Source of the DNA: Dasypus novemcinctus
Lineage: Eukaryota > Chordata > Mammalia > Cingulata > Dasypodidae
Assembly (NCBI RefSeq): GCF_030445035.2
Contig: NC_080680.1
Span: 114,664,228 to 114,728,227, forward strand
Direction: 5' to 3'
DNA length: 64,000 nucleotides
The notes below the pieces were generated by a model. The model was not told the DNA's origin, searched no databases, and saw only the letters and a program-made list of their open reading frames with translations. Of this stretch, positions 21,450 through 32,066 are shown in pieces; positions within the stretch are counted from its first letter, which is position 1; each line of letters starts with the position of its first letter. The position numbers were made by a program, and so were the translations under genes.

Positions 21450-23275
21450 TTCGATGTCATATAAAGAACAGATTATGTGGGAAAAAGAAAATGGGGAGAC
21501 CATGAAAGCTATTGCTTTAACCCAGGTGAAAGATAATGATAGTTTGGAGTTGGTGGTGATGAGCTCCCTCCGCTCTTGTTTGTCTGGGAATGTCTTAATC
21601 TCTCCCTCGTTTCTGAAAGACAGTTTTGCTGGAGGGAGAATTCTTAGTTGGAACTTTTTAAAATTTCAGCACTTTAAATATGTCATCTCACTGCTTTCTT
21701 GCCTTTATGGTTTCCAATGAGAAATCGGTACTTAATCTTATTGAGGCTTCCTTGTACATGACAAAAGAGCTTCTCTCTTGTGACTTTCAGGTTGAATACC
21801 ATAAGTTGCAGTGTGGGTTTATTATTGGATTTATACTATTTGGAGTTTGTTGAGTGTCTTGGAGGTGTGTACTCATGTCTTTCATTAAATTTGGGAAGTT
21901 TTTGTCCATTACTTCTTTGAATATTCTCTTTGATTCTCTCTTTCTTATCCCAGGACTTCTACATTCTATATATTGGTGTGGTTGGTGGTGTCTCACAGAT
22001 TCCTCAGGCTTTGTTCATTTTCTTCACTCTTTCTTCTTTCTACTCCTCAGATTGGATGGTTTCAATAGTCTTATCTTGTCTTATCTGATTGTTTCTTCAG
22101 TCAGCTCCAATCTGCTGTTCAATCCCTCTAGGGAATTATTTTCTGTTACTGTGGTTTTCAGCTCTCTTGGGTTCTTTTTCATAATTCCAACCTCTCTATT
22201 GATATTTGTGTTCATCTACATTTTCCTGATTTCCTTTAGTTCTTTGTCCATGTCTTCTTTTGCTCTTTGTGCATGTTTAAGATCATTTTTTAAAAACCTT
22301 TTTGTGGTATATCCCAGGTCTTGTCTTCCTCATTGATGGTTTCTAATGCTTTAATCTTCTCCTTTGCCTAGGCCATTGTTTCTTGTTTCCTTGTATGTTT
22401 TTTAATCTTTTGTTGAAACCTGGATATTTTGATATTTTAATGTGTTATTGTTGGCATTTAGACTCTGAGGCATCTCTTCTTTAAATTTGTATACAGTTAG
22501 TATTATGATGGAACTTTCCTTGAATGCTATGAGATAGCCAAAAAGAAAAAAAGAGGGAAAAAAATAGATTGATCTGTGTGAGTGCTCTCCTTCAGAGCTT
22601 ATCCACACAATGAATTTGGAGAATAGCTCAATGCCAAAGTGTAGGGGTTTATTTGATCCTTTTTGCACATGCATCTTGTCATGGGCATGTGTAGATGGCC
22701 TTAGGAATTCCCCCATTTACACTGATATAAATGGCCCCTTTTCCCTAAGAAACAGTTTCCTCATGGTCTGGGGTACTGCATTGTATGTCCTACAGTCAGC
22801 TGTCCCTTGTCCCAGGTAGCCATGACTTGACTGCTCTTACCATAATATTCTGCAGGAGAGCTCTGTGAGCTGTCTTCTATGTGCAGGGCAACTTCTGGGG
22901 TGGAAAGCCTGCAAAGAATGTCCTGGCTCAGTCCCTCAGGCCACCACCAGACAGACTGGGCAGACATATATGCTCCCAGTATGTGCACAAAAATTACTCT
23001 GCTCCCTCCACAACCAAGACAAGGACCTATACTGGGACCATGGGATGGTTCCAGACCGAGCCAGTGAAGTGATGGGGGGGGGGACAGCCAGGGCACCACT
23101 AGATCCTACCACTTTCAAGTTGCTTTTCTCTTGATCTGGTCCATGTCTTGCTACAGCAATCCTTTAACTGTTTCCTGGAATTTTAAGAAAGACTTTTCTG
23201 CCAGATCTTCTTAGTGTTCAAAGTTTTTTGTCAGGGGACAGAGCCCTGAAGCTTCTCACTCTGCCACCTTGACTA
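21450..23275 (-). repeat. Old L1 (reverse): inter-ORF, ORF1 and 5' region
   Basis: The T-rich strand matches a common old L1M/HAL1-type pattern: 'gtctgggaatgtcttaatct', 'aaagacagttttgctggagg', 'cctttagttctttgtccatg', and, at the far end, 'cactctgccaccttgactag', which resembles the reversed L1 5' end. The plus-strand frame at 21854-22336 (160 codons, Phe/Ser/Leu-rich) is the antisense shadow of the old ORF1 region. Confidence 0.7.
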
Positions 23276-24269
23276 GGGTGAGGCTTCTCCTGGCCCTTTG
23301 TATTTTAAGAAATGGGCACAGTCTCAAAGGTAGGTCTTGGCTTCTCCCAAGGTGCAAAGATCTCTATCTCTTCCCAGACCCAATAACCTCCTTTCCTCAT
23401 CCTTGTGCTCAGATGCTGCTCTCTGGGTTATCACCCAGTCTCGAGAGAGGAAGTTCCACCCAAGTCTCTCTCAGGTACCTCACAGAGGCTGAGGCCTCAT
23501 CCAGACCCAGTCACTGGGCAATCTTGGCATCCACTTGGCTCAGAAGAAGCAAATTTGCTTGGAATTGGAGTGGAGGGGAAGAAAGTTATGCCCAGGTCAC
23601 TGTATTCCCAGAATTCCCTTCTCTCAGTTATGAATGATAAGTAAGCCTTTGGACAGGATGAGATCATCTAGGACAAGGTTCAGGAGCATGCAGATATTGA
23701 GAAGACAAGGAGAAGAGAACTTACCAATCATATTTCTAGCATAACTATTTTATTGTTAAAAACGTGAAGAGGAGTGCTGAGAATGCTGTGGACACAGAGG
23801 TTCTTGGAGGACCCTACCAATGGAAGAAATGCCTTTTCAATATTAACAGTACGGGACAGAAAAGAGGAGAAACAAAAATGCAACCATTGATGGAGAAATT
23901 GAGCTCTCTTCCATTGGCAGAATGAATGGGCTGCAAAGAGAAACAGTTCTGAAGCATACTGGACACACTATTGAGGAGAAAGAGGCTATGTTAACACAGC
24001 CAGGAGACGAGACAGAACTTGAAGAGAATTCCCAGACATTTTCAAGACTTATCCAGGGCAATCCTGGAAAGCTGGGAGACTACATGTAGATAAGAATGAG
24101 TTTCTCCAAGGCTCACATGAATATCAGGAAAAGGGTTGTAGGGAAGGGAAATAGGTTTTACCTAATAAGTTTGTACACGATTTTGTCTATTAGAATCTGC
24201 AGATTTAACACTTCAAATAGAGGATGTACATTATTTTATGTTTATTAGACTTCTTAAAAGTTTTGTAAG
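23276..24269. other. Unassigned stretch, part may be L1 5' region
   Basis: 23276-23560 has the composition of L1 5' sequence but cannot be assigned. 23561-24269 shows no gene or repeat. The 122-codon frame at 23269-23637 has no recognised domain. Confidence 0.4.
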
Positions 24270-24654
24270 GGGGTGGATGTGGCTCAAGCATTTGGGTGCC
24301 CACCTCCCACATGGGAGGTCCTCAGTTTGGTTTCCAGGGCTTCCTAAAGAAGACAAGCTGACGCAATGAGCAGACATAATGAGCAGGAAGTGGGTGTGGC
24401 TCAAGTGGTTGGGAACTCACCTCCCACATGGGAGGTCCCAGATTCAGTTCCTGGTGCCCCCTAAAAAAACAAAAGAAGACATGCAGACAACAAGTAGATA
24501 CAATGAACGGACACAAAAAGCAGACACAGAGAGCAGGCACAACGAACAGATACAATGAGCAGACACTACAAGCAGACAGAGCAAGCAGACAATGAGCGGG
24601 GACAACGAACAGACAAATGAAGGAGCCATCTCAGCGGGGAGAGGAAAAAAAATC
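24270..24654 (+). repeat. Dimeric DAS-type SINE
   Basis: Two tRNA-like units lie head to tail. The first (24270-24384) carries 'cctcccacatgggaggtcct'. The second (24385-24654) carries 'cctcccacatgggaggtccc' followed by 'agattcagttcctggt' and a tail of repeated agcagacaca / aacgaacaga units. A 7-base direct repeat, ttgtaag, flanks the dimer (24263-24269 and 24655-24661). Confidence 0.82.
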
Positions 24655-24879
24655 TTGTAAGAGTGCTGACTCCATATTTCAGATAGTCATAGGAGACTTA
24701 GGAAAGGCAAACATGCTACTCAAAATTTTCAATGAAAATATTAACTTAGAAGAATTAATTTAAAGTGTGAATGGACAGGCATAAAACAAAAATTACAAAA
24801 CACTTTTATAATACTTAGCAGTTTAAAATCGCCTTTCCTTGCCTGATCTAACACAATCCTTGAAATATTCCTGCATGCA

Positions 24880-25005
24880 AATAATACAGGTATCATTAAT
24901 ACCCTCATATTTAAGTGAAGAGATTAAGGTTTAGAGGGGTTAAATGACTCCCTCAAGGTTGCTTGCTAAGTGACAGAAATGGGACTAAAACCCAGGGCTG
25001 GCAGC
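24880..25005 (-). repeat. MIR-type SINE fragment (reverse)
   Basis: Pattern 'aagtgaagagattaaggttt', then 'tccctcaaggttgcttgcta', then 'aaacccagggctggcag'. Confidence 0.65.
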
Positions 25006-27131
25006 TGCCTCCACAGAGCAAGGCAAGAAGGAAGGGTAAGGCCTCTTAATTGAAATGTCTACCAGGAGTGCGATGAGCTGCTGTGGGTAATGGCTGCCCC
25101 GGCTCGGCCTGGGCCGGCAGCAGGCCAGCAGCAGCCTGTTTCCCAAGCATTCCTTCACTTGTTCAAGAGATCATGAAAATTAAATTGGGCCATAACCAGG
25201 CCTTAATTCCCCACCCTTGATGAGAGGAGCCATATTTGCCTCATTAGCCTAGGTCATAAACTCCAGCAGGAGGGAGAAAAGGAGGCAGAGGATAAAAGGG
25301 AGGGAGGAAGAGGGAGCGAATTACGGGAAGAGACAGGGAGCCAGCAGGAGGAAGGGGAGAGAGGACGTAAAGGACAAGCGCACCCCGTAGTTAAGGCGCA
25401 CTCCCCTCTCTGACATAACCATCGTTACTGCTTAAGTCGCCAGAGCTCCCAGTAGTTTTCTCCAGTCGTGTGTGTTCCCTCATTTGACCCTTGTTACCTC
25501 CCTGGGTGGATGGCAAGGCAGAGAAGCACTTTACTAGGGAAGGGATGAGAAATTCAGAGATGTGCCCAGTTGACAGATCCAGGGCCAGGCAAGCCTCCAT
25601 TCTTTGACTCCTACTCCAGTATTCTTTTAAATACATCACACTGCCTCTCTCAAACCTTTCAAATTACAGAACTATAACAAATGAGGATTTTTATTTCTAC
25701 ATACTCTAGGTGTTTGGGTACAAAAATTATATTACCAAGAAATTAAACTTCAAGGGCCTGCCTTTCTTCGTTAGCTGTACTAGAATGTGGATGTATACCC
25801 TCTTAATTAAGGTAGTGGGTCAAGAATAGGAACTTAAAATTCTTTTTTTCAGTACACAGAGATTTGTAATGTAATGGGTGTGCATTAGGTCTGCTTGGTC
25901 TATGTTTCAGTGGAAATATATTTTATGATAGCTTTTGCCAAAACAGAAAACCTTGGAACTTAAATAGCCCAGCTATTCCATAGAAGGTTTTTTTTCCCAA
26001 TGACGACATTGATGAGACATCACCTGGCTATCCTCTTTTATTTAATTGTAAAGGTCTAATTTGGTAAGTGCTTCTAAATTTGCTGGCCATATACTAAACA
26101 TAGATTATAATTCTGCTTCAAGCTGGTAGAGTTCACTACATGAAGGATATGAGTAAACTATTATTTAATTGCAAAAAGAACATGGCATTGCTTATTTTGA
26201 GGATTCAGAAAGAAAGTAAAATACTTGATAAATGTCTTTTAAAAGGAATTACTTAGAATTTACTTGAAGGTGAAGTTTATGCTTTCCATACTTAAGTAGT
26301 TTCACTGTCTTCATTGAGGGTAATTTAGCATTTTCTGGGATTCTCTGCTTGTAATGGAGAGGTCGGCCCATGTTCATCAGGTTGACTCTCCAAAGAAAAG
26401 TCAGTTTACAAACACATGGCCAAGTACAATTTTAGAATATCCTCAAAATAACAACAACAACAACAAACAAAAAAAACCTTTTAAACACTGTGGGTTAAAC
26501 AAGAACCTTTGTGGCTGGTAGGGTTTTCATGCACCTTCTAAGGAAGTAAACGACCTCTAGATGGAGGAAATCCAAGGATACTTGGGCCCCAATTAACTCT
26601 TGGGGCACTAATAAGGGAATATAAAAAGCTATTTTACCTCCTTATACCTGAATCATTAGAGGTGACTGACCTAGAACTAGACTGCTAGACTGATACTACC
26701 TGCATGGCTATTTTCAGTAGAAGGGCCTGCCTAATCCAAAGCCACAGAGGAGAAAGATGTCTCTCACTGGGAAGGTGATTTATTGCTAGTACCCAATCAA
26801 AGAACTGGGGAAAATCTTCCCTAAACCAGTTCAAAGTGAGAATGGGGGCTAGGGTTTTTCACAGGCAAAGAAAAGGGGGTAGAGGTTGAGGATCAAATGA
26901 TGACCACGTGATGCATTCTAGCCGTGTTGGTGATGACGCTGAATTTTTTTAAAGGGTTTTGTAAGGAGGATGTGGGTAAATTTCTTAATCCTCTGTTCTC
27001 TTAAGCATGCCAAACTCCTGCTTGTTGTAAGTGGATATTGATGAGTGACCACTGAAGGATATCAGGATTTTTTGTTTCTGAGGAAAGTTACCGATTTACT
27101 GGGTTAGAAGATGTTCCCGATGCTATTCCAC
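25006..27131. other. Low-repeat stretch with candidate conserved blocks
   Basis: About 2.1 kb with almost no recognisable repeats. 25040-25300 is GC-rich then AT-rich with homeodomain-like motifs; 25260-25380 is a purine-rich run; 25640-26700 is AT-rich unique sequence with no long frame. No exon-like frame was found. Confidence 0.5.
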
Positions 27132-27139
27132 AGTTTTGC

Positions 27140-27314
27140 GTCCCCCGTCACCCCCAAGATGGCTCCCTCGTCTGTTTGCTCATTGTATTTGCTTGTTGTC
27201 TGCCCACTGTCTGTTTGGGGTTTTTTGTCTTTAGGAGGCACTGGGACCCAAAACCTGGACCTCCTGTGTAGGAGATGGGCACTCAAATGCTTGAGTCACA
27301 TCCGCTCCCCCTGT
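27140..27314 (-). repeat. DAS-type SINE fragment (reverse)
   Basis: Reverse of the tRNA-like head: 'ggacctcctgtgtaggagat' and 'ttgagtcacatccgctcccc' at the end. It is short and has no poly(A). A direct repeat, agttttgc, flanks it (27132-27139 and 27315-27322). Confidence 0.75.
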
Positions 27315-27549
27315 AGTTTTGCTTCAAGATGTTATCGTAGTCCTGTTGCTCCTGGAAGCAGAACTGAGAAAGTCTGGTTATTGTCCTTCTAGGATCTAAG
27401 AACGAAGAGTAGAAAACTAGAATTTTCAGAGCTGCTTAAGTGAAGAGATTTTTGATAAGCACATTTTCCAGGTCTCTGAACCAAGCAACTGACTGTCCTT
27501 TAGAGACTCAGTTCAAATGTTTTTGCTTCTTCCCTGGGAGCATTATTTG

Positions 27550-28010
27550 TGGAGCAGAATAATATAATGGTTCTAGAATCAGAGTGTCTGGATTTTAATC
27601 CCAGGTGTAGATTTACAAACACTTCACAGTTGCTTGCACAACTGTACAAGCACTTTACATATATCATTGCCTCTAACCTCAGAACGACACTATGAAGTAG
27701 ATACTTTCATCATTATCATTTTACAGGTGAGAAAACTGAGGCATAGAAAAGTTAAGTAACTGGCCCTACATCACATAGAAAGTACTGGAGCTAGAATGCA
27801 GTTTCACCCTCTGCTCTCCTCCCTCTTAAGGGTGACACATGCTGTGTGGCTTTGGGCAAGGTATTCAGCTTCTCTATGTGCCACCTGCTACATAGAAATA
27901 AAGGACAGCAGACTTGTAGGATTTGTTAAAAGAATTAATGTGGATAGCTCATGTACTTCTCTCAGCACAGTGTCTGGCACATTGGCAATGCTCAATGTTT
28001 ATTTATAATA
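27550..28010 (+). repeat. Nested MIR elements
   Basis: A forward MIR starts at 27550 ('aatggttctagaatcagagt') and appears to resume at about 27828 ('gctgtgtggctttgggcaag') to 28010. Between them (about 27640-27795) lies a reverse MIR ('tgagaaaactgaggcataga'). The simplest reading is one MIR inserted in another. Confidence 0.65.
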
Positions 28011-28067
28011 CCTGTTTTCTTTGTGAGGGCAGGAACCACATTTTATTCATTCATCCATGTCTGCTGC

Positions 28068-28777
28068 TGTTTTAGTTCCCTAGGGTGTTTAAAGCAGATA
28101 CCATGAAATGAGTTGGCTTTTTTCTTTCTTTTTTAACTTTATATTTAAAGAAGTTTTAGATCACAGAAAAGTTACATCAAAAACAGGAGATTCCCATATA
28201 CCCCACCCCCTCCTCACCTCACATTTCCCGCATAATAACACTTACATTAGTGTGCTACATTCGTTACAACTGATTAACAAATACTGAAGCATTATGACTA
28301 ACCATGGTCTATAGTCTACATTATGGTTTACACTTTGCACCATACAACTTTATAAGTTTAGACAAAATGTGTAATTTGTATAGATTGTATTAGCTTACAA
28401 GCTTAGAGTTTTGTGGCCACAAAAATGTCCAAATCAATGCATTATCAAGCCAATGCTTCCTTCCTAAAGACCAGCTGCTGGCAATCTTAGACCCCTCTGT
28501 CACATGGCAAGGCACATGGTGGCATCTGCTGGTCTCTCCCTTCTCTAATGAGTTTCATTGCTTTCAGCTTCTTGCTTCCATGGCTGGCTTTCTTCGTATT
28601 TGTCCCATTTATAAGGAATGCCCAGAAGAAGATTAAGACCATCCTGAAGGAGGTGGGCCATACCTTAACTGAAACAGCATCCTCAAAAGATCCTATTTAC
28701 AAATGGGTCCACACCCACAGGAATGGATTAACTTTAAGAACATGCTTTTCTGGGGCCCAAACAGTTTCAAACCACCA
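28068..28777 (-). mobile_element. Xenarthran MaLR-like solo LTR (reverse), interrupted
   Basis: Same family as 11844-12237: a 'tgttttagttccctagggtg' start, 'cagctgctggcaatcttaga', 'gtcacatggcaaggcacatg', 'cccatttataaggaatgccc' and a CA end at 28776-28777. It is broken by a reversed L1-like fragment at 28117-28390. Confidence 0.75.
28117..28390 (-). repeat. L1 3' UTR-like fragment (reverse) inside an LTR
   Basis: It starts with a T-rich run (a reversed poly(A)) and contains 'acattagtgtgctacattcg' and 'acattatggtttacactttg'. The second phrase is the complement of motifs in the young L1's 3' UTR near 17200. A related fragment is at 42425-42690. Confidence 0.55.
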
Positions 28778-30364
28778 TGGCTGCTAAGAAAGTCACTTAA
28801 GCTTGCCAAGACTTCCTTCTTCTGTCTATGAAATGGGATCATAATCTGAATGTCACCAAGTTATTTTGGCACTTTTGTAAAAGGCACTCAAAAGTGACCT
28901 GTTGCATTAGTGGAATCTCTTTATGCAATACCTAACACAGTACTACATGGAAATAGGTACTGCAAAAAAAAACTTGATCATGACTATCCATAACGTAAAA
29001 ATAATAACATTGCCTCCTGCTCATCCCTCGAGATCTGTGAGGATAAATGATACAGTCTCTAGGAGAGAGGTTGTTAGGAGAAAGGTGCTTTATAAATCAA
29101 AGGGGTTGCCGTTAATGATCATCATCATACGGATATTGGAGAAATCATAAGTCATCATGCATGGCTCCTCAAGGGAAGCCTATCACGGCCTCCTTCAATG
29201 ACACGGTGGCAGTAGGTGACTGAGGCTTTGAATCTCTGGAAATAGGAGAGGGAAGATAGTGATGAAGATAGAGGGAAGTCAGAAAGGGATGCAAGCTGGC
29301 TGTTCAGACGGGGTCTCGCCCATGCCCTCCTGCTGCCCTACCCTCCGCATTCTCACAAGCCAGGTCCCCTTGGTGGGAGGACCAGAGCTCAAGTTCCAGT
29401 CCTCCATTTCACAGGCCCAGGAACTCAGATGTGTCCATCCGTCCAGAGCCATCAGATCTTAGAGACCCTCCCTACAGGAACATCTCAGGGAATCTGGCAA
29501 GCTGGGAGGGGCGTCTCCCCATGGCAGTCTGATACAAAGCTGTCCGTTCAGGGAGCCATTGTTTAATCTCAAAGGCAAAAGTCTGGTTCAGCTTGGAGAA
29601 GTGAAGTTAGGACAAAAATGTCATCATATTGTAGTGGCCAAGAGCATATAAATCTGGACAAGAACCCCAGCTCCCTTGTTGATACTTGAGATTTCTCCGC
29701 ATATCTCAGAAACTGTTTCCCTTAAAATAGAAGTATCCCAGAGGAGACTTGTAAGGGCTAAATGAGAGTCTGTGATGCAGCAGCTGACACATATGAATCA
29801 CTCAGGTAATGAAAGCAACCATCACTATGATTATTGTGCCGCTGTTGTTTTGATTTTTGTTACTCAAAGAGGGAATGTATAGCAAAGCCAGGCTATTGTT
29901 AAGGGGAAGCATTATGCTAGTCATCAGTTCAGATGAAGGGTCCTCTCCATAAGTCCCATAATTTGATTAAGAATGTGCTAAGTGAGGGTCAAGGGTGACC
30001 CTAATTGCATCAGGCTGGACAAACTTTCCCAACTCAGGAGATACTGATAGAGAAACCAGACACAAACATATTCATTTATAGATTCAGCTACCCATTTCCA
30101 GTAACAAAGGCATATCAAGTACACAGGAAACCAAATTAGCCATTGGAAGATGACTTGGCGAGCAGGAGCTCACAGGGAATTGGAAGGTCCAGTGGGGGTA
30201 GCTTACCCAGGATGTGCCAAAACCAGAGAGGCTTTCTCTCTGCCCCAATAGACTCCACCCACTAAGCAATCTGAGTCTTTAATATTCATATCCACCAAAT
30301 GCAGTGTCTCCTTCCAATGTGCAGAGCTGAAGTTGTGCTTTCCTTTCCCCAAATCCACACAGAA
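28778..30364. repeat. Unassigned stretch with one MIR
   Basis: 29630-29815 is a forward MIR ('agtggccaagagcatataaa', 'gtttcccttaaaatagaagt', and 'gctaaatgagagtctgtgat'). 28778-29629 and 29816-30364 have no recognised content. Confidence 0.5.
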
Positions 30365-30550
30365 TGCTTTCCTCCATACAGTAAAGATTTTGGATCCCTG
30401 CTCCAGCACCAACAAGTTGTGTGACCTTGGAAACATCACCCAACTTCTCTGTGGATCTCTGCTTCATAGGTTGCTGTGGGGCTTAGCAAGAATAGATATA
30501 CAGAAAGACATCTAACATATGTAAATACTTAGTGCAGTGCATGTGCAAGT
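30365..30550 (+). repeat. MIR-type SINE (forward)
   Basis: Pattern 'agttgtgtgaccttggaaac', 'caacttctctgtggatctct', and tail 'aatacttagtgcagtgcatg'. Confidence 0.7.
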
Positions 30551-31994
30551 TATATCCTAACTATTGTTTTAATTCTTCAATTTCTGTGATTCTTGCCTTA
30601 AAGATAAAGATAGCTACTAATTGTACTATACCATGGCCACTTCCCATGTTCACTCACTCATACAGGTTTAGAGCATTTCAGGGGATGGACCATATCTGAA
30701 GACAGTTCTTTAATTCTTTTGGGATTGGGGGCACTTTACCCTCAGAGGGTGGCCTCATGACCTTGCTCTGAGGATCTCTCACTATAACTGATTTGTGCAA
30801 GAAAAAGAAGACAAATTCTGAGGGCCCCAAGGGATGCCAGAGACTGCATATTCTGCAAACACCAAACAGCTCAGAGTCTCATAAAGTATAGCCATTTCTA
30901 TGATTTTTCCCAGAGCATTTTCTTCTTCCCTGAGACTAGCCCCATTTTCCAGAGACATTTTCTTCCTCTGGCTACTACTCTTAGTCCAGCAGCCAGCATT
31001 AATGAGCATTCGTGGGATGGTCTACAATAAGGCCACATTTTACTCTGAGCCACTCTTCAATCTTAGGATAACCGTCCCAGGTAAGCACTTCTCCCTGTGT
31101 CTTTGAACAGTCACTTTCTCTTTATTTCCAAATGCACAGCCGAGTTCTCTTGAATGAAGAAACACATTAACAGCAACCTCTCTATTCCCTCTAGGTCGCT
31201 TGCAAGTCTTCCCGTGTTTTTAATCTTCCCCGAGCTCTGAAACCAACCAGGTTGAGTGATGTGAATACCAGGTTTCTCATTTCAGTAAGGAGATGGCTGG
31301 ATTGGAGTCTGCAAAGATTAACACACACACACAAAAAAAAATCAACACCACATTTGAAAAAAAAAGAGATCATGATAAAGATAAAGGTGATTCAAAAGGA
31401 GGAAGATATAAAATATCCCCATCTTATCTAGAGCAATGAAAAACTACTGCACAAACGGAGCAAGGCTGACCTGCTCTTTAATAACACTGCAGATAAGGGG
31501 ACGCAGAATGGGGCACATACCCGCGGCAAAATACGAGGCTGGGGGCTGGGGATTCGGATCACAACGCAAAAGAGATTGTTGATTTAAGTGGTGTGGGAAA
31601 ATCGAGAAGTTATTGCTTAAAGCAGTAACCCATGTTGTTTATTTGGGATACAAGCTACAGAATATTATCATGGCAGAGAAAAGAAGTTATCTCTTGTGAA
31701 TTGTCTTGAATTATGGGGGGAGCGAGAAAGGCTTACAGCATATGACATTTAGAATTGCAATTTCTAAGCAGAGCGCCATGTCTGATATATCATTTATTGT
31801 CTCCATCTCCATCCTTTCAAAGCTGCATTAAGGATAGATGCGAACCTCACTTCCCTGGGTCTCCATTTTCACTTTGATTTGGAGGACATTTATTTTCCCT
31901 TCTGTACAGAATCATATTTTTCCCCTCTCAGAAGGTTTAGTTCTTCTCTAAATATGCAGGTCTAGGAAGTGATTTTCTTTTCTCTTTGTACACG
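30551..31994. other. Low-repeat stretch with a candidate conserved block
   Basis: No gene or clear repeat is recognised. 31490-31860 is unique, holds several CpGs and motifs such as aattgcaatt, and looks unlike the surrounding decayed repeats. A short CA run lies at 31320-31333. Confidence 0.45.
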
Positions 31995-32066
31995 ATCTCT
32001 CCTCTCTCTCACTCTCTCTCTTGCTCTCTCGCTCTTCTCTCTCTCACTCTCTCACTCTCTCACTCT
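31995..32066. repeat. CT-rich microsatellite
   Basis: Imperfect (TC)n with interspersed TCAC units. Confidence 0.9.

Noticed and set aside
21854..22336. 160-codon plus frame rich in Phe, Ser and Leu that resembles membrane segments
   Set aside because: It is the complement of A-rich old L1 ORF1-region DNA; T-rich codons give hydrophobic residues automatically.
24481..24610. Regularly spaced agcagacaca / aacgaacaga units as a possible CRISPR-like array
   Set aside because: Units are short, imperfect and directly adjoining without spacers, and they lie in the tail of a SINE in a mammalian genome.
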